Below, in pieces: positions 11,749 through 20,496 of a stretch of 64,000 nucleotides of DNA (position 1 is its first letter; the number at the start of each line of letters is the position of its first letter). The stretch is from assembly GCF_029395355.1 (NCBI RefSeq), contig NZ_CP113913.1, positions 1,054,001 to 1,118,000 on the forward strand, read 5' to 3'. Origin of the DNA: Bifidobacterium sp. ESL0800 (GTDB lineage: Bacteria > Actinomycetota > Actinomycetes > Actinomycetales > Bifidobacteriaceae). The notes under the pieces were generated by a model. It saw only the letters and a list, made by a program, of their open reading frames with translations. It ran no database searches and was not told the DNA's origin. A program made the position numbers and the translations under genes.

Positions 11749-13047
11749 TCACTCGCCGTTACGGGCGAACAACGCCACGGTCTCGACGTGATGGGTCATC
11801 GGGTAGATGTCGAACGCCTGAATCGATTTGAGGCCATAACCCAACTTGGTCAGCGTGGCCGTGTCGCGGGCGAGGCTGGTCGGGTCGCAGGCGATATAGA
11901 TGATTGAGTGCGCACCCGCCTCGGCCAGCTGACGGCAGACCTGCGCCTTGGCTCCGGCACGCGGCGGGTCGAGCACGACGATATTGGGATTCGCAAGTTC
12001 TTCGGGCACACGACGCAGGCAATGGGAAACGTCGCCCTGCAGCGCGGTGACATTGGCGTCCTTGGCGATATGCAGGTTGCGTTCGGCGTTGCGCACGGCC
12101 ATGCGCCCGCCTTCCACGGACAGCATTCTGGTATGACCGAAGGTCTTGGCCAACGGCACCGTGAAGAGACCGGAACCGGAGAACAGGTCCCAGAGCGTGG
12201 CGGATTGCACGCCGGAAAGCTCCTGGCTGACCAGCCTCATCACATATTTGACCAGCGTCGGCGGGGCCATGCGGTGCACCTGCCAGAACCCGTCGGCCTC
12301 GACGCCGTACTTGTAGCGCTTGCCGTCCACATCCACGACTTCCTTCAAACGCTTGGAGCCGGCGTGCAGATGGCCATTGACCGTGATGGCGAAATTGTCG
12401 CCGATGGCCTCAAGCAACGTTTTGTTCGACACACGGGAAGTATGGATATCGCGGGGTTCGGGAACCGCGACGCGAATTTTGGCGCCGGGCTCAAACTGCT
12501 CGTCCCAGAGTTTCCGGTCGCGGGCGACGGCCAGCAACGCGCGGCTGGCCAAAGGCATCGTATCGATGCGTACACGCGTATGCGAGGCCCGACGACGCAT
12601 CGAGGCACGACCTTCCTCGTCGGCGATCAGCTCGATGCGGGTGCGCCAGTGCAGGCCTTTTTCGTCGTTGTCTCCGTCCATGCGGGTGACCGGCACCTCA
12701 TCGATGTCGAGATGACCCATGCGTCGCATCTGATCGGTGATCACGGCGGATTTCCATTTGAGCTGGCCGGGCAGCGAGACGTGGATCAGATCGGCGCCGC
12801 CGACTCCCCCGCCGGCAGCCAGAGGACCGGCCAACGGCCACAGCGGCTCGGCACGGTTCTCAGAAGCCTCCACGACGTCGACGACCTCGCCGGTCCAGAA
12901 ACGGTCGTCACGATCGTGCGGCTCGTCGAGTTCGATGGTGTCCAGTTCGCCGGGCAGCGCGAAACGCACGAAAACCACCCGGCCGTCGATATGGGCGACG
13001 CAGCGCCCCTGATCGGCGTAACGTTCGATACGTACTGTGGCTTGCAT
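11749..13047 (-). CDS. TrmA/RumA-family RNA (uracil-5) methyltransferase
   Basis: SAM-dependent enzyme that methylates C5 of a uridine in tRNA or 23S rRNA. The 432-residue protein begins with a TRAM-like beta domain (residues about 1-60). The methyltransferase domain follows, with SAM-binding TLWDLFSGSGLFTVPLA, the VVLDPPRAGAK motif and the catalytic-cysteine segment YIACDPTSLARDT. I see no cluster of four cysteines near the N-terminus like that holding the Fe-S centre of RumA/RlmD. The target (tRNA U54, or U747 or U1939 of 23S rRNA) cannot be assigned. The start is ATG at 13047. It leads a two-gene unit with the lipoprotein. Confidence 0.85.
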   Translation of the reverse strand: MQATVRIERYADQGRCVAHIDGRVVFVRFALPGELDTIELDEPHDRDDRFWTGEVVDVVEASENRAEPLWPLAGPLAAGGGVGGADLIHVSLPGQLKWKSAVITDQMRRMGHLDIDEVPVTRMDGDNDEKGLHWRTRIELIADEEGRASMRRRASHTRVRIDTMPLASRALLAVARDRKLWDEQFEPGAKIRVAVPEPRDIHTSRVSNKTLLEAIGDNFAITVNGHLHAGSKRLKEVVDVDGKRYKYGVEADGFWQVHRMAPPTLVKYVMRLVSQELSGVQSATLWDLFSGSGLFTVPLAKTFGHTRMLSVEGGRMAVRNAERNLHIAKDANVTALQGDVSHCLRRVPEELANPNIVVLDPPRAGAKAQVCRQLAEAGAHSIIYIACDPTSLARDTATLTKLGYGLKSIQAFDIYPMTHHVETVALFARNGE

Positions 13048-13284
13048 GCTGACCTCTGCTTCTTGAATGTGTGCGGACGCGATCCGGTAGCGGCCTTTAC
13101 GCCCGATTAACGTTGTTCTTTTCGACTATGCCGACGATATCAACCATTATCACAACCGGCATACCCTGATGACTGGAATAACCAGTCTATCGTTGACCCT
13201 TGTCCGTGGATTTCGGGATATCCATGCCTTTAGTCGAATAAGACATTCGCAACATTTGCCGACTTCATAGCGCCATCGACACCT

Positions 13285-14094
13285 TCATTTTTCGGCGGAT
13301 ACCGTCTTCTCCGAATCGGCGGCATTCACCCCGGCGTTTGCACCATCTGCGATGGCATTGCCGACAACGTTTCCGTCTTCGCCATCGTCACCATCATCCC
13401 CTTCATCGTCAGACTTGAACTTGGGATGATGCCTCATCGGATCGGCAATCAGAAGGTAGGAAACCCAGATCGCCAGCGCCCAAAATGGCAGGCCCATCAA
13501 AAGACGCGTGGTGCCCAGCCAGGTAACGTGATTGGTCAGATACAGCGGCACCTGCACCACCAGCCGCAGCGCGAACACGCCGATCCACATGGCCGTGACG
13601 ATGTCGTAGGCACGCATAAGTTTCTTGTCGCCTCGCCAATCGGCAAGCCAGGCACGAAGATGCTCGGTGGGCAGAGAACGGATGAATTCAACCAGAAAAC
13701 CAACCCCCGGCACCCGAATGGCCAGGGTGATCGCCAATACCACGATGTAAACGGCATTGGTGATGAATCCGTACATGTAATAGTTGCGGGCCTCGTGCGT
13801 GTTCCATGCCCAGATCAGGCAGATGGCGATGGAAATCAGCCCGGCCAACGCGCCGAGCACCGTCTGCCGCTGCACAAGGCGCACCAGCACCAGAAGCACG
13901 GCAAGCACCGCCGAGACGATAATCGTCGCTTTAAGATCCGAGGTGACAACGAACATGACCACGAAGACGAAACCAGGCAGCATCGATTCGATGACTCCGC
14001 GAATCCCGCCGATGGCATCGATGACGGAGAAATCCTCGCCGTTCCCGGCAGCGGCCAGTGCCGCCAATCCCTGACGTTTTTTGGTGTCGCTCAT
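13285..14094 (-). CDS. DUF3159-family membrane protein
   Basis: The 269-residue protein matches the actinobacterial DUF3159 family, through DAIGGIRGVIESMLPGFVFV near the N-terminus and about six hydrophobic helices between residues 30 and 215. The C-terminal 40 residues are acidic and low complexity. The family has no known reaction; its members lie beside DUF3710 and RNA-modification genes in many Actinobacteria, and that arrangement is kept here. The N-terminal cytosolic stretch contains the GGIRG motif. The start is ATG at 14094. Transport or envelope maintenance would be a guess. Confidence 0.8.
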   Translation of the reverse strand: MSDTKKRQGLAALAAAGNGEDFSVIDAIGGIRGVIESMLPGFVFVVMFVVTSDLKATIIVSAVLAVLLVLVRLVQRQTVLGALAGLISIAICLIWAWNTHEARNYYMYGFITNAVYIVVLAITLAIRVPGVGFLVEFIRSLPTEHLRAWLADWRGDKKLMRAYDIVTAMWIGVFALRLVVQVPLYLTNHVTWLGTTRLLMGLPFWALAIWVSYLLIADPMRHHPKFKSDDEGDDGDDGEDGNVVGNAIADGANAGVNAADSEKTVSAEK

Positions 14095-14196
14095 CGTTTC
14101 CGTTCCGTTTGAGAATATTTGCCACGTTTGCCGTGTTTGTCACGAATTATTTGCCGATAGGTTTTATCGTCTCGAACTGAATATCGCCGGTACATC

Positions 14197-14233
14197 ATTC
14201 GCCGGCCCACCCGTAACGGGCGAACCGGCGAAT
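14197..14233 (-). terminator. Hairpin between the DUF3710 and DUF3159 genes
   Basis: ATTCGCCGG / CCGGCGAAT, a 9-bp perfect stem 17 bases downstream of the DUF3710 stop. There is no long T run, so it may only weaken read-through. Confidence 0.45.
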
Positions 14234-14250
14234 CGAAGGAACACGGCGAA

Positions 14251-15162
14251 TCAGCGCAATTCCGAGAACATCGGGCCACGCGAGATCGTGGTCTGCACCT
14301 CGGTCTGCTGGTCGGCGACGAACGGGCCCTTGATCCGCTTGGGAATCTTGTGGTCCTTACCGTCCTTGTCGGCCTCGGCGGCCGCTTCGTCGGCCTTGCG
14401 CCGCTCTTCAGGCGAAACCGGCGCATGCATCGGGATCAGGTCGCGCGGTGCCAGCGGCTCTTCACCACGGTCGACCACGATATCGGAGAAGAACTGGTTC
14501 AAAGCCTTGGTCTCCGGGCTTTCCGGATGAGTGGCGGCACGACCGGAGAAGATGCCGCGAAGCATCCAACGCGGCCCATCGACACCGACGATACGGGTAA
14601 TCAGCTTTTTGCCGCCCTTGACGACGACCGGCAACTTGATTTCCGTGCCGAAAACGCCCGGTTCCTTGCTCGCGTTCGGGTTGGCGGCCAGCAGATCGTC
14701 ACTAACCCCGCCCCAAAGACTCAGGGTCTTGGGAGCCGCGAGCGCTTCGATCTCCAGGCTGGAGGTCTTGTAGGAAATGGTGCAGCCAAGCACCTGGCCG
14801 CTGGCACGGTTGGCCTTGACCCTCAGTTCGATGCCCTGCATGAACGGCAGATAATAGGCGCCCATGTCAAGATACTCGTCGTAATTCGGGGCTTTTTCCT
14901 CTTCGATGTCCCACGGCCCGTAAAGCTCACCACGGTCGGGATAGGCCTCGCTCGGCTCGTCGGGAACCTTGTGGTCCTCGACGGCATCTGCCTCGTCCTC
15001 ACTCCCCTCCATCTCCGTGTTCTCATTGCTTACGTTTTCGGCATCAGTGCCGTTATCGTCAACCCCGGAATCAGCGGCCTCGCCCTGTGCTTCGGTATCC
15101 TTGACCTCGGCTTCATCCTCGTCTTCGCGATGCTTCTTTTTGCCGAATCCGAACAATCCCAT
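14251..15162 (-). CDS. DUF3710 domain protein
   Basis: The product has about 303 residues. Residues 1-85 are strongly acidic and low complexity after a basic start (MGLFGFGKKKH). From about residue 85, LYGPWDIEEE, YLDMGAYYLPFMQGIELRV, LWGGVSDDLL and GPRWMLRGIFSGRAA match the actinobacterial DUF3710 family. No catalytic motif or membrane span is visible. The start chosen is ATG at 15162, four bases after GAGGA; a TTG five codons upstream is less likely. The gene precedes the DUF3159 gene in the same direction, the usual order in this phylum. The function is unknown. Confidence 0.82.
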   Translation of the reverse strand: MGLFGFGKKKHREDEDEAEVKDTEAQGEAADSGVDDNGTDAENVSNENTEMEGSEDEADAVEDHKVPDEPSEAYPDRGELYGPWDIEEEKAPNYDEYLDMGAYYLPFMQGIELRVKANRASGQVLGCTISYKTSSLEIEALAAPKTLSLWGGVSDDLLAANPNASKEPGVFGTEIKLPVVVKGGKKLITRIVGVDGPRWMLRGIFSGRAATHPESPETKALNQFFSDIVVDRGEEPLAPRDLIPMHAPVSPEERRKADEAAAEADKDGKDHKIPKRIKGPFVADQQTEVQTTISRGPMFSELR

Positions 15163-15226
15163 AGTTCCTCGTTTCAAAACCTCGAATGATGCTTCAAGCC
15201 TATCACCGGGCTACGTCCCAGCGCGG

Positions 15227-15262
15227 CTCGCATTTTTTTTCAACGCCCTAAAAATGTGAGTC
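15227..15262. repeat. CACATTTTT hairpin repeat, copy 1
   Basis: Read on the minus strand it starts GACTCACATTTTT and ends AAAAATGCGAG, a hairpin with mismatched ends. It overlaps the first base of the xthA stop codon and could serve as its terminator. Related copies are at 45400 and 45513. Confidence 0.6.
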
Positions 15263-16128
15263 TAGATGTCGTAGACCACACTCAATGGCGCATGATCGGA
15301 CCAACGGGTGTCGTAGCTTGGCGCACGGTCGATATCGAAGGACATAGCCTTCTCGGCCAGGCCCGGAGTGGCGAGCTGATAGTCGATCCTCCAGCCGACG
15401 TTGTTGTCGAAGGCGCGACCGCGCTGGCTCCACCAGGTATACGGCCCCTGCACGTCCCCGGCCAGCTTTCGCATCACATCGACGAAGCCATATTGCGCCG
15501 GGTCGAGCCATTTGTCGACATACGCACGTTCTTCGGGGAGGAAGCCGGAATGTTTCTCGTTGGCTTTGGCGTTCTTGATGTCCAACGGGGTGTGGGCGAT
15601 GTTCATATCGCCGCACAGCAGCGCCTGACGGCCGCCTTTTTCGGCCTCGTCGCGCAGCTGGGCCATGCGTTCGAGCATGCGGTCGAGGAAGCGGTATTTC
15701 TGCGTCATCTTGTTCGGATCATCGGTGTTGCCCGCGTGTACGTAGACGCTGGCGACGGTGAGCTTCATGCCCGACGGCGTGGTGACATCGGCCTCGATCC
15801 AGCGGCCGGAATCGACGTCCTCGCTTAAGTCCATCAGCCCGTAGCGCTGCTCTTCGATCTTGAGGTCACTCAACAGGCCGACACCGGCACGCCCCTTGAT
15901 ACGGCAGACCTCGTCCATACGGCCAAGATTATCAGCCTGCGAGACCTTGCCGGCCTTCTCATATCCATCCGCCATGCGCTCGAAAATCGGGTCGATTTCC
16001 TCCTGCGGCGCACGGACCTCCTGCATGCACCAGATGTCGGGGATGCGGGCCTCGGCCCAGTCAAGCACGCCCTTGCGTTTGGCCGCACGGATACCGTTCA
16101 GATTCGAAGTAGTCACTGTTATGCTCAT
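15262..16128 (-). CDS. xthA: exodeoxyribonuclease III family protein
   Basis: DNA-repair nuclease of the AP endonuclease/ExoIII family: it cuts DNA at abasic sites and has 3'-5' exonuclease activity, using a divalent metal. The 288-residue protein shows SNLNGIRAAKRKG at the N-terminus, the metal-binding Glu in WCMQEVRAP, the active-site segment ALLCGDMNIAHTPLDIKN, WWSQRGRAFDNNVGWRIDY and the terminal WSDHAPLSV with the catalytic His. Length and motif order are normal. The start is ATG at 16128. It stands between two operons on the same strand and appears to be expressed alone. Confidence 0.93.
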   Translation of the reverse strand: MSITVTTSNLNGIRAAKRKGVLDWAEARIPDIWCMQEVRAPQEEIDPIFERMADGYEKAGKVSQADNLGRMDEVCRIKGRAGVGLLSDLKIEEQRYGLMDLSEDVDSGRWIEADVTTPSGMKLTVASVYVHAGNTDDPNKMTQKYRFLDRMLERMAQLRDEAEKGGRQALLCGDMNIAHTPLDIKNAKANEKHSGFLPEERAYVDKWLDPAQYGFVDVMRKLAGDVQGPYTWWSQRGRAFDNNVGWRIDYQLATPGLAEKAMSFDIDRAPSYDTRWSDHAPLSVVYDI

Positions 16129-16251
16129 GCCGCCAGTCTAGCGTGGCACGGGCACAATGGACCCATAGACCGCGACGCACAAGCAGCGCAAGCCGTATTC
16201 TTCCAGTCGATATCACTTTCCCGGCACAAGATGCTGGTTGCACATATGAAA

Positions 16252-16278
16252 AATCCCGCCACACTTGGTGACGGGATT
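16252..16278 (-). terminator. Terminator of the opp operon
   Basis: On the minus strand AATCCCG-TCAC..loop..CGGGATT is followed directly by TTTTTC, a classical intrinsic terminator 56 bp after the oppDF stop. Confidence 0.8.
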
Positions 16279-16334
16279 GACGAAACGTTGCCGGCAAATC
16301 CTATCGAGCGTTTACCGGCACAACCTGCCGAGAC

Positions 16335-18359
16335 TCAGTCCAGACCGAGCTGCAGATGACCACCGGGGATCGCATCGAGCAGATCCTTGGTGTACTGCTG
16401 CTGCGGATGATCGAAGACCTCGTCGGTGGTGGCATGCTCGACGAGCCTGCCCTTCTGCATCACCACGACCTCATCGGCGATCTGACGGACCACAGCCAGA
16501 TCGTGGGTGATGAAGAGGTAGCTCAATCCGCGCTCGGCCTGCAGATCGTTCAGCAGCTGCAACACCTGATCCTGTACCAATACGTCGAGGGCGGAAACGG
16601 CCTCGTCGCAGACGATGACGTCCGGGTTCAGTGCCATGGCACGTGCGACGGCGATGCGTTGGCGCTGGCCGCCGGAAAGTTCGTTCGGATAACGCTGCAT
16701 CACCGACTGCGGCATCTTCACCAGATCAAGCAGCTCGCGGACGCGCTGTTCGCGGCTCTTCCTGTCGCCGATCTTGTGGATGCGCAGCGGCTCCTCGATG
16801 GAGCGGTAGATGGAATACATCGGGTCGAGCGAACCATACGGGTTCTGGAAGACCGGCTGGACATGCCTGCGGAAGTCGAGCAGCGATTTGCCCTCGAACT
16901 CGCTGATGTCCTTGCCTTCGTAGGTCACCGTGCCGCTGGTGGGCTTCAGGAGCTTCAGCACCATGTTGGCCACGGTGGACTTGCCCGAACCTGATTCGCC
17001 CACAATCGCCAAGGTCGTGCCGCGCTTGACCGAGAACGATACGTCGTCGACAGCCTTGAACATCTCTTTTTTGCGCGGCAGCTTGAATTCCTTGGTCAAG
17101 TGGCTCACCGTGATGATGTGCTCGCTCTTCTCGAGCGTTTCCTCGCCCTTGACGTGATGCTCCATCAGGTTTTCGGCGTTCTCGCCGTGCTCCTTGGCGG
17201 AGATGATGCGCTGCGAGGCCAGCGACGGGGCCGCGGCCACCAGACGCTTGGTGTAGGGATGCTGCGGATGCTGAAGCACCTCGAGTGACGGGCCGGATTC
17301 GACGACCTGGCCCTTGTACATCACGACGATCTGCTGGGCGCGTTCGGCGGCCAGACCCAGATCATGGGTGATGAAGAGCACTGCGGTGCCAAGCTCGTCG
17401 GTCAGGGTGTGCAGATGGTCGAGAATCCTCTTCTGCACGGTGACGTCGAGGGCACTGGTGGGCTCGTCGGCGATCAGCAGGTCAGGCCGGCAGGCCAGGC
17501 CGATGGCAATCAGCGCACGCTGCAGCATGCCGCCGGAGAACTCATGCGGGTACTGACGGGCACGGGTGGCCGCGTCAGGCAGCCCGGCCTCTTGCAACAG
17601 ACCGGAGATACGGTCGGTCATGGTGCTGCCGAGCACATACTTCTTGGCGATACTCCAAGCCTTGTCGTCGTTGACCCCGGCCTTGATCAGGTCATCGGCC
17701 ACGCGCCAACGGGTCTCGGAACCCGGAACCCATTCCTGCTTGAAATAGTCCATCTTCTTTTGGGCTTTGTCGGCATTCACGCCGGCTTCGCCAAGCGCGA
17801 CCTCGGCGGCCTTCAGAAGGTCAGGAAGCTCCTTGGAGCCGATGAAGGTCTCATCGTCCTCGCTCTTGACCGCGACTTCTCCGCCGGCCAAAGCCTTGGC
17901 CAGCTTCGAACGCTTCTCGTGGGAGATGTCCATGTGGTTGGCCTTCAGAGCCTCTTCGACCTGGGTGCCGATGCGCCAGACGGGGTTGAGGTTGCTCATC
18001 GGATCCTGCGGGACCAAGCCCATCTTGTCGCCCAAGAGCTGCTCATACTGTTTGCGCGTATAGCCGGAGATCTCCTCGCCTTCCAGCTTGATGGAGCCGT
18101 CCACAACGTGACCGGTGCCGGGGAGCAGACCCAAGACCGCCATGGCGGAAGTGGATTTGCCGGAACCGGATTCGCCTACGATCGCGACCCACTGGCCGGG
18201 GTAGACATTGAAGGAGGCATCGCGTACGGCATGCACCGCACGCTTGTCGCCGGTGGTGAAGTCGACCTTCAGGTCTTTGACCTCAAGGATCGGCCCCTGC
18301 TCGCGCTGCATTTCAAAGAGTTTTTCGTTCTTTTCGCTTTTGCTGTTCATTTCGCTCAT
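16335..18359 (-). CDS. oligopeptide ABC transporter ATPase, DppD-DppF fusion
   Basis: One 674-residue chain carries both nucleotide-binding domains of a peptide importer. Domain 1 has [25 protein letters not shown] and [14 protein letters not shown]. Domain 2 has [25 protein letters not shown] and [12 protein letters not shown], with Ala in place of the usual Pro after the catalytic Glu. Domain 1 has about 115 extra residues between the Q-loop region ([13 protein letters not shown]) and the signature motif, mostly charged helix. The start is ATG at 18359 after GGAGGAAACACG. It is the last gene of oppB-oppC-oppDF, 16 bp after oppC, and faces a strong terminator. Confidence 0.92.
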   Translation of the reverse strand: MSEMNSKSEKNEKLFEMQREQGPILEVKDLKVDFTTGDKRAVHAVRDASFNVYPGQWVAIVGESGSGKSTSAMAVLGLLPGTGHVVDGSIKLEGEEISGYTRKQYEQLLGDKMGLVPQDPMSNLNPVWRIGTQVEEALKANHMDISHEKRSKLAKALAGGEVAVKSEDDETFIGSKELPDLLKAAEVALGEAGVNADKAQKKMDYFKQEWVPGSETRWRVADDLIKAGVNDDKAWSIAKKYVLGSTMTDRISGLLQEAGLPDAATRARQYPHEFSGGMLQRALIAIGLACRPDLLIADEPTSALDVTVQKRILDHLHTLTDELGTAVLFITHDLGLAAERAQQIVVMYKGQVVESGPSLEVLQHPQHPYTKRLVAAAPSLASQRIISAKEHGENAENLMEHHVKGEETLEKSEHIITVSHLTKEFKLPRKKEMFKAVDDVSFSVKRGTTLAIVGESGSGKSTVANMVLKLLKPTSGTVTYEGKDISEFEGKSLLDFRRHVQPVFQNPYGSLDPMYSIYRSIEEPLRIHKIGDRKSREQRVRELLDLVKMPQSVMQRYPNELSGGQRQRIAVARAMALNPDVIVCDEAVSALDVLVQDQVLQLLNDLQAERGLSYLFITHDLAVVRQIADEVVVMQKGRLVEHATTDEVFDHPQQQYTKDLLDAIPGGHLQLGLD

Positions 18360-18375
18360 CGTGTTTCCTCCGCAC

Positions 18376-19353
18376 TCACGCCGTACGGCTCTTGGGGTCA
18401 AGCGCGTCCTTGACGGCGTCGCCCATCATGATGAAGGCGAGCACCGTGATGGCCAGCGCGGCCGACGGATAGAAGAGGACGGAGGGATCGGTGCGCAGAA
18501 TAGTCTGCGCGTTGGAGATGTCGCCGCCCCAGCTCACGGTCGTGGTCGGCAGGCCGATGCCAAGGAAGCTCAGGGTCGCCTCGGAGACGATGTAGGTCCC
18601 GAGCGATGTGGTGGTCACCACGATGATCGAGGCCATGGAATTGGGGAGAATGTGCCGCATCAGGTTGCGCCAGGGAGTCGAACCCAAAGCGGTGGAAGCG
18701 GTGTTGAACTCGAGGTTCTTGGTCTCCATCACCGCCCCTCGCGAGATTCGCGCGGTCTGCGTCCAACCGAACAGTGTCAGCACTAGCACGATCTTCCAAA
18801 CCGAACCGGAGGTGCGGAACATCTGCAGCACCACGATGGCGCCGAGCAGCAGCGGGATGGCCATGAAGATATCGGTGAAACGGCTCAGCACCGCATCGAT
18901 CCAGCCGCCGAAGAAGCCGGCGAGGGCTCCGATCAGCGAGCCGACGACCATCACGAGCAGCGTGGTCAGAATGCCGACGGAAAGCGAGGTGCGGGTGCCG
19001 TAGACGGTACGGGTGAAGACGTCGCAGCCCTGGGTGTCATAGCCGAAGGGATGACCGGCGCTGCCCTTTTCCAGGGAATGGTCCAGCTGGCAGAAGTTGG
19101 GGTTCTGGTGGGTGAAGACACCCGGGAACAGCGCCACGAAGATGACGCAGAGGATCAGTATCGCCGAAACGATGAACAGCGGGTTCTTGCGCAGCGTTCT
19201 CCACGCATCGGCCCACATGCTGGTGGCAGGTGCGGATTCGTCGACCGAATCGACTTCCTGCAGCTTGACGGCATCCGGCGGTGCCACGTACCGCTCCTGC
19301 CCTGGAAGCACACGGGAATCGGCCATGGTTGTATTTGTTGTTGTTTCGCTCAT
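18376..19353 (-). CDS. oppC: oligopeptide ABC transporter permease, OppC type
   Basis: Membrane subunit of the peptide importer. The protein has about 325 residues: a polar N-terminus with the OppC-type segment SMWADAWRTLRKNPLFIVSA, then about six membrane helices. The coupling region that contacts the ATPase reads ALGSTPWRNLMRHILPNSMA. The start is ATG at 19353 behind GGAGGAG; upstream in-frame codons have no such site. It lies 17 bp after oppB and 16 bp before oppDF, so the three are one transcript. Confidence 0.92.
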   Translation of the reverse strand: MSETTTNTTMADSRVLPGQERYVAPPDAVKLQEVDSVDESAPATSMWADAWRTLRKNPLFIVSAILILCVIFVALFPGVFTHQNPNFCQLDHSLEKGSAGHPFGYDTQGCDVFTRTVYGTRTSLSVGILTTLLVMVVGSLIGALAGFFGGWIDAVLSRFTDIFMAIPLLLGAIVVLQMFRTSGSVWKIVLVLTLFGWTQTARISRGAVMETKNLEFNTASTALGSTPWRNLMRHILPNSMASIIVVTTTSLGTYIVSEATLSFLGIGLPTTTVSWGGDISNAQTILRTDPSVLFYPSAALAITVLAFIMMGDAVKDALDPKSRTA

Positions 19354-19370
19354 TTGGTCTCCTCCCCCAC

Positions 19371-20297
19371 TCACGCGTACCTGATGCGCGGATCGAGAGC
19401 CGCGTAAAGCATATCGACAATCAGGTTGCATACCACGAAGATCAGGGTCAGCAGCGTGACGATGGAAACGACCATGTTGCTTTCGCCCTTGAGGATGCTC
19501 TGATAGGTCAGGAAGCCGATGCCGTGGACGTTGAAGATGGTCTCCGAGATCATCGCGCCGCCCATCAGCGCTCCCAGATCCTGGCCCAGATAGGTGACCA
19601 CGGGAATCAGGGAATTACGCAGCACGTGACGGACGATCACCGATCGGTTGCTCATGCCTTTGGCCCGGGCGGTACGCACATAGTCCTCGGCGATGTTCGA
19701 GGAGACCTCGGAACGCGTCAGTCTGATGATATAGGCCATCGAAACCGAACCAAGCACCATGGCCGGCATCAGCAGGTCGAGAAAGCCGGGATCGCTGCCC
19801 GCGGTGACCGGCAGCAGACGCCACTTGACGCCGAGGAAGTACTGCGCCAGGAAGCCGGTGACGAAGGTCGGCACGGAAATCAGAAGCAGGGAGACGATCA
19901 GGATGACGGAATCGTACCACTTGCCCTTTTTCAGTCCCGAGATGATGCCGAAGATGACACCGAAAACGGCTTCGAAGACGAAGGCCATCAACGCCAGCCT
20001 GATGGTCACCGGGAAGGCCCTGCCTATCTCGTCGATGACCGGCTGTCCGGAGAATGTGTTGCCGAAGTTCAGTGTCAGCGCATTCTTCAGAAACAGCAGA
20101 TATTGGATGATGAATGGCTTATCGAGGTTATACTCCGCGCGAATCTGGGCCGCGACCGCAGCATTGACCGGTTTGTCGCCGAACATCGCCTTCACCGGAT
20201 CACCGGGAAGCGCGAAGACGAGGGCGTAAACCAACAACGTTGTGCCGAGAACCACGGGGATCATCTGCAGAATACGGCGCAGAAGATACTTGCCCAT
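19371..20297 (-). CDS. oppB: oligopeptide ABC transporter permease, OppB type
   Basis: First gene of the permease/ATPase operon. The 308-residue protein opens with MGKYLLRRILQMIPVVLGTT, the typical OppB start, followed by LPGDPVKAMFG and about six helices. The coupling motif is ARAKGMSNRSVIVRHVLRNS. With OppC it forms the channel through which peptides delivered by the lipoproteins enter. AAGGAG lies just upstream of the ATG at 20297. A separate promoter seems likely, because a strong terminator divides it from the binding-protein gene upstream. Confidence 0.93.
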   Translation of the reverse strand: MGKYLLRRILQMIPVVLGTTLLVYALVFALPGDPVKAMFGDKPVNAAVAAQIRAEYNLDKPFIIQYLLFLKNALTLNFGNTFSGQPVIDEIGRAFPVTIRLALMAFVFEAVFGVIFGIISGLKKGKWYDSVILIVSLLLISVPTFVTGFLAQYFLGVKWRLLPVTAGSDPGFLDLLMPAMVLGSVSMAYIIRLTRSEVSSNIAEDYVRTARAKGMSNRSVIVRHVLRNSLIPVVTYLGQDLGALMGGAMISETIFNVHGIGFLTYQSILKGESNMVVSIVTLLTLIFVVCNLIVDMLYAALDPRIRYA

Positions 20298-20371
20298 CGG
20301 TTAACTCCTTATTTTCCTAAGCCTAGGATTGGCCAAACTGCTTGAAAGCACTGATAATCCCTTCGGCTTTT

Positions 20372-20409
20372 AGACATATGTCTGTAAGTGTAGCGCAGAC
20401 ACAAGTCAA
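20372..20409 (-). promoter_or_regulatory. Candidate oppB promoter with palindromic operator
   Basis: On the minus strand TTGACT (20409-20404) lies 17 bp before TACAGA (20386-20381), which fits a weak sigma-70-type promoter. The perfect 12-bp palindrome AGACATATGTCT (20372-20383) overlaps the -10 and the likely start site, a good place for a repressor. The protein that binds it is unknown. Confidence 0.4.
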
Positions 20410-20423
20410 GAATGTTAAGAAAA

Positions 20424-20459
20424 ATGTGGAGACGATGCCATAAAAGCCTGTCTCCACAT
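20424..20459 (-). terminator. Terminator after the second peptide-binding lipoprotein
   Basis: Perfect 10-bp stem ATGTGGAGAC / GTCTCCACAT; in the minus direction it runs into TTTTTCTT. Confidence 0.85.
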
Positions 20460-20496
20460 CATCTCAGCCGCATATCAATACCGGATAAAACCGATA

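Noticed and set aside
13048..13284. tRNA or small RNA gene
   Set aside because: Checked for a cloverleaf and the GTTCRANYC box in this and the other gaps; none found by eye.
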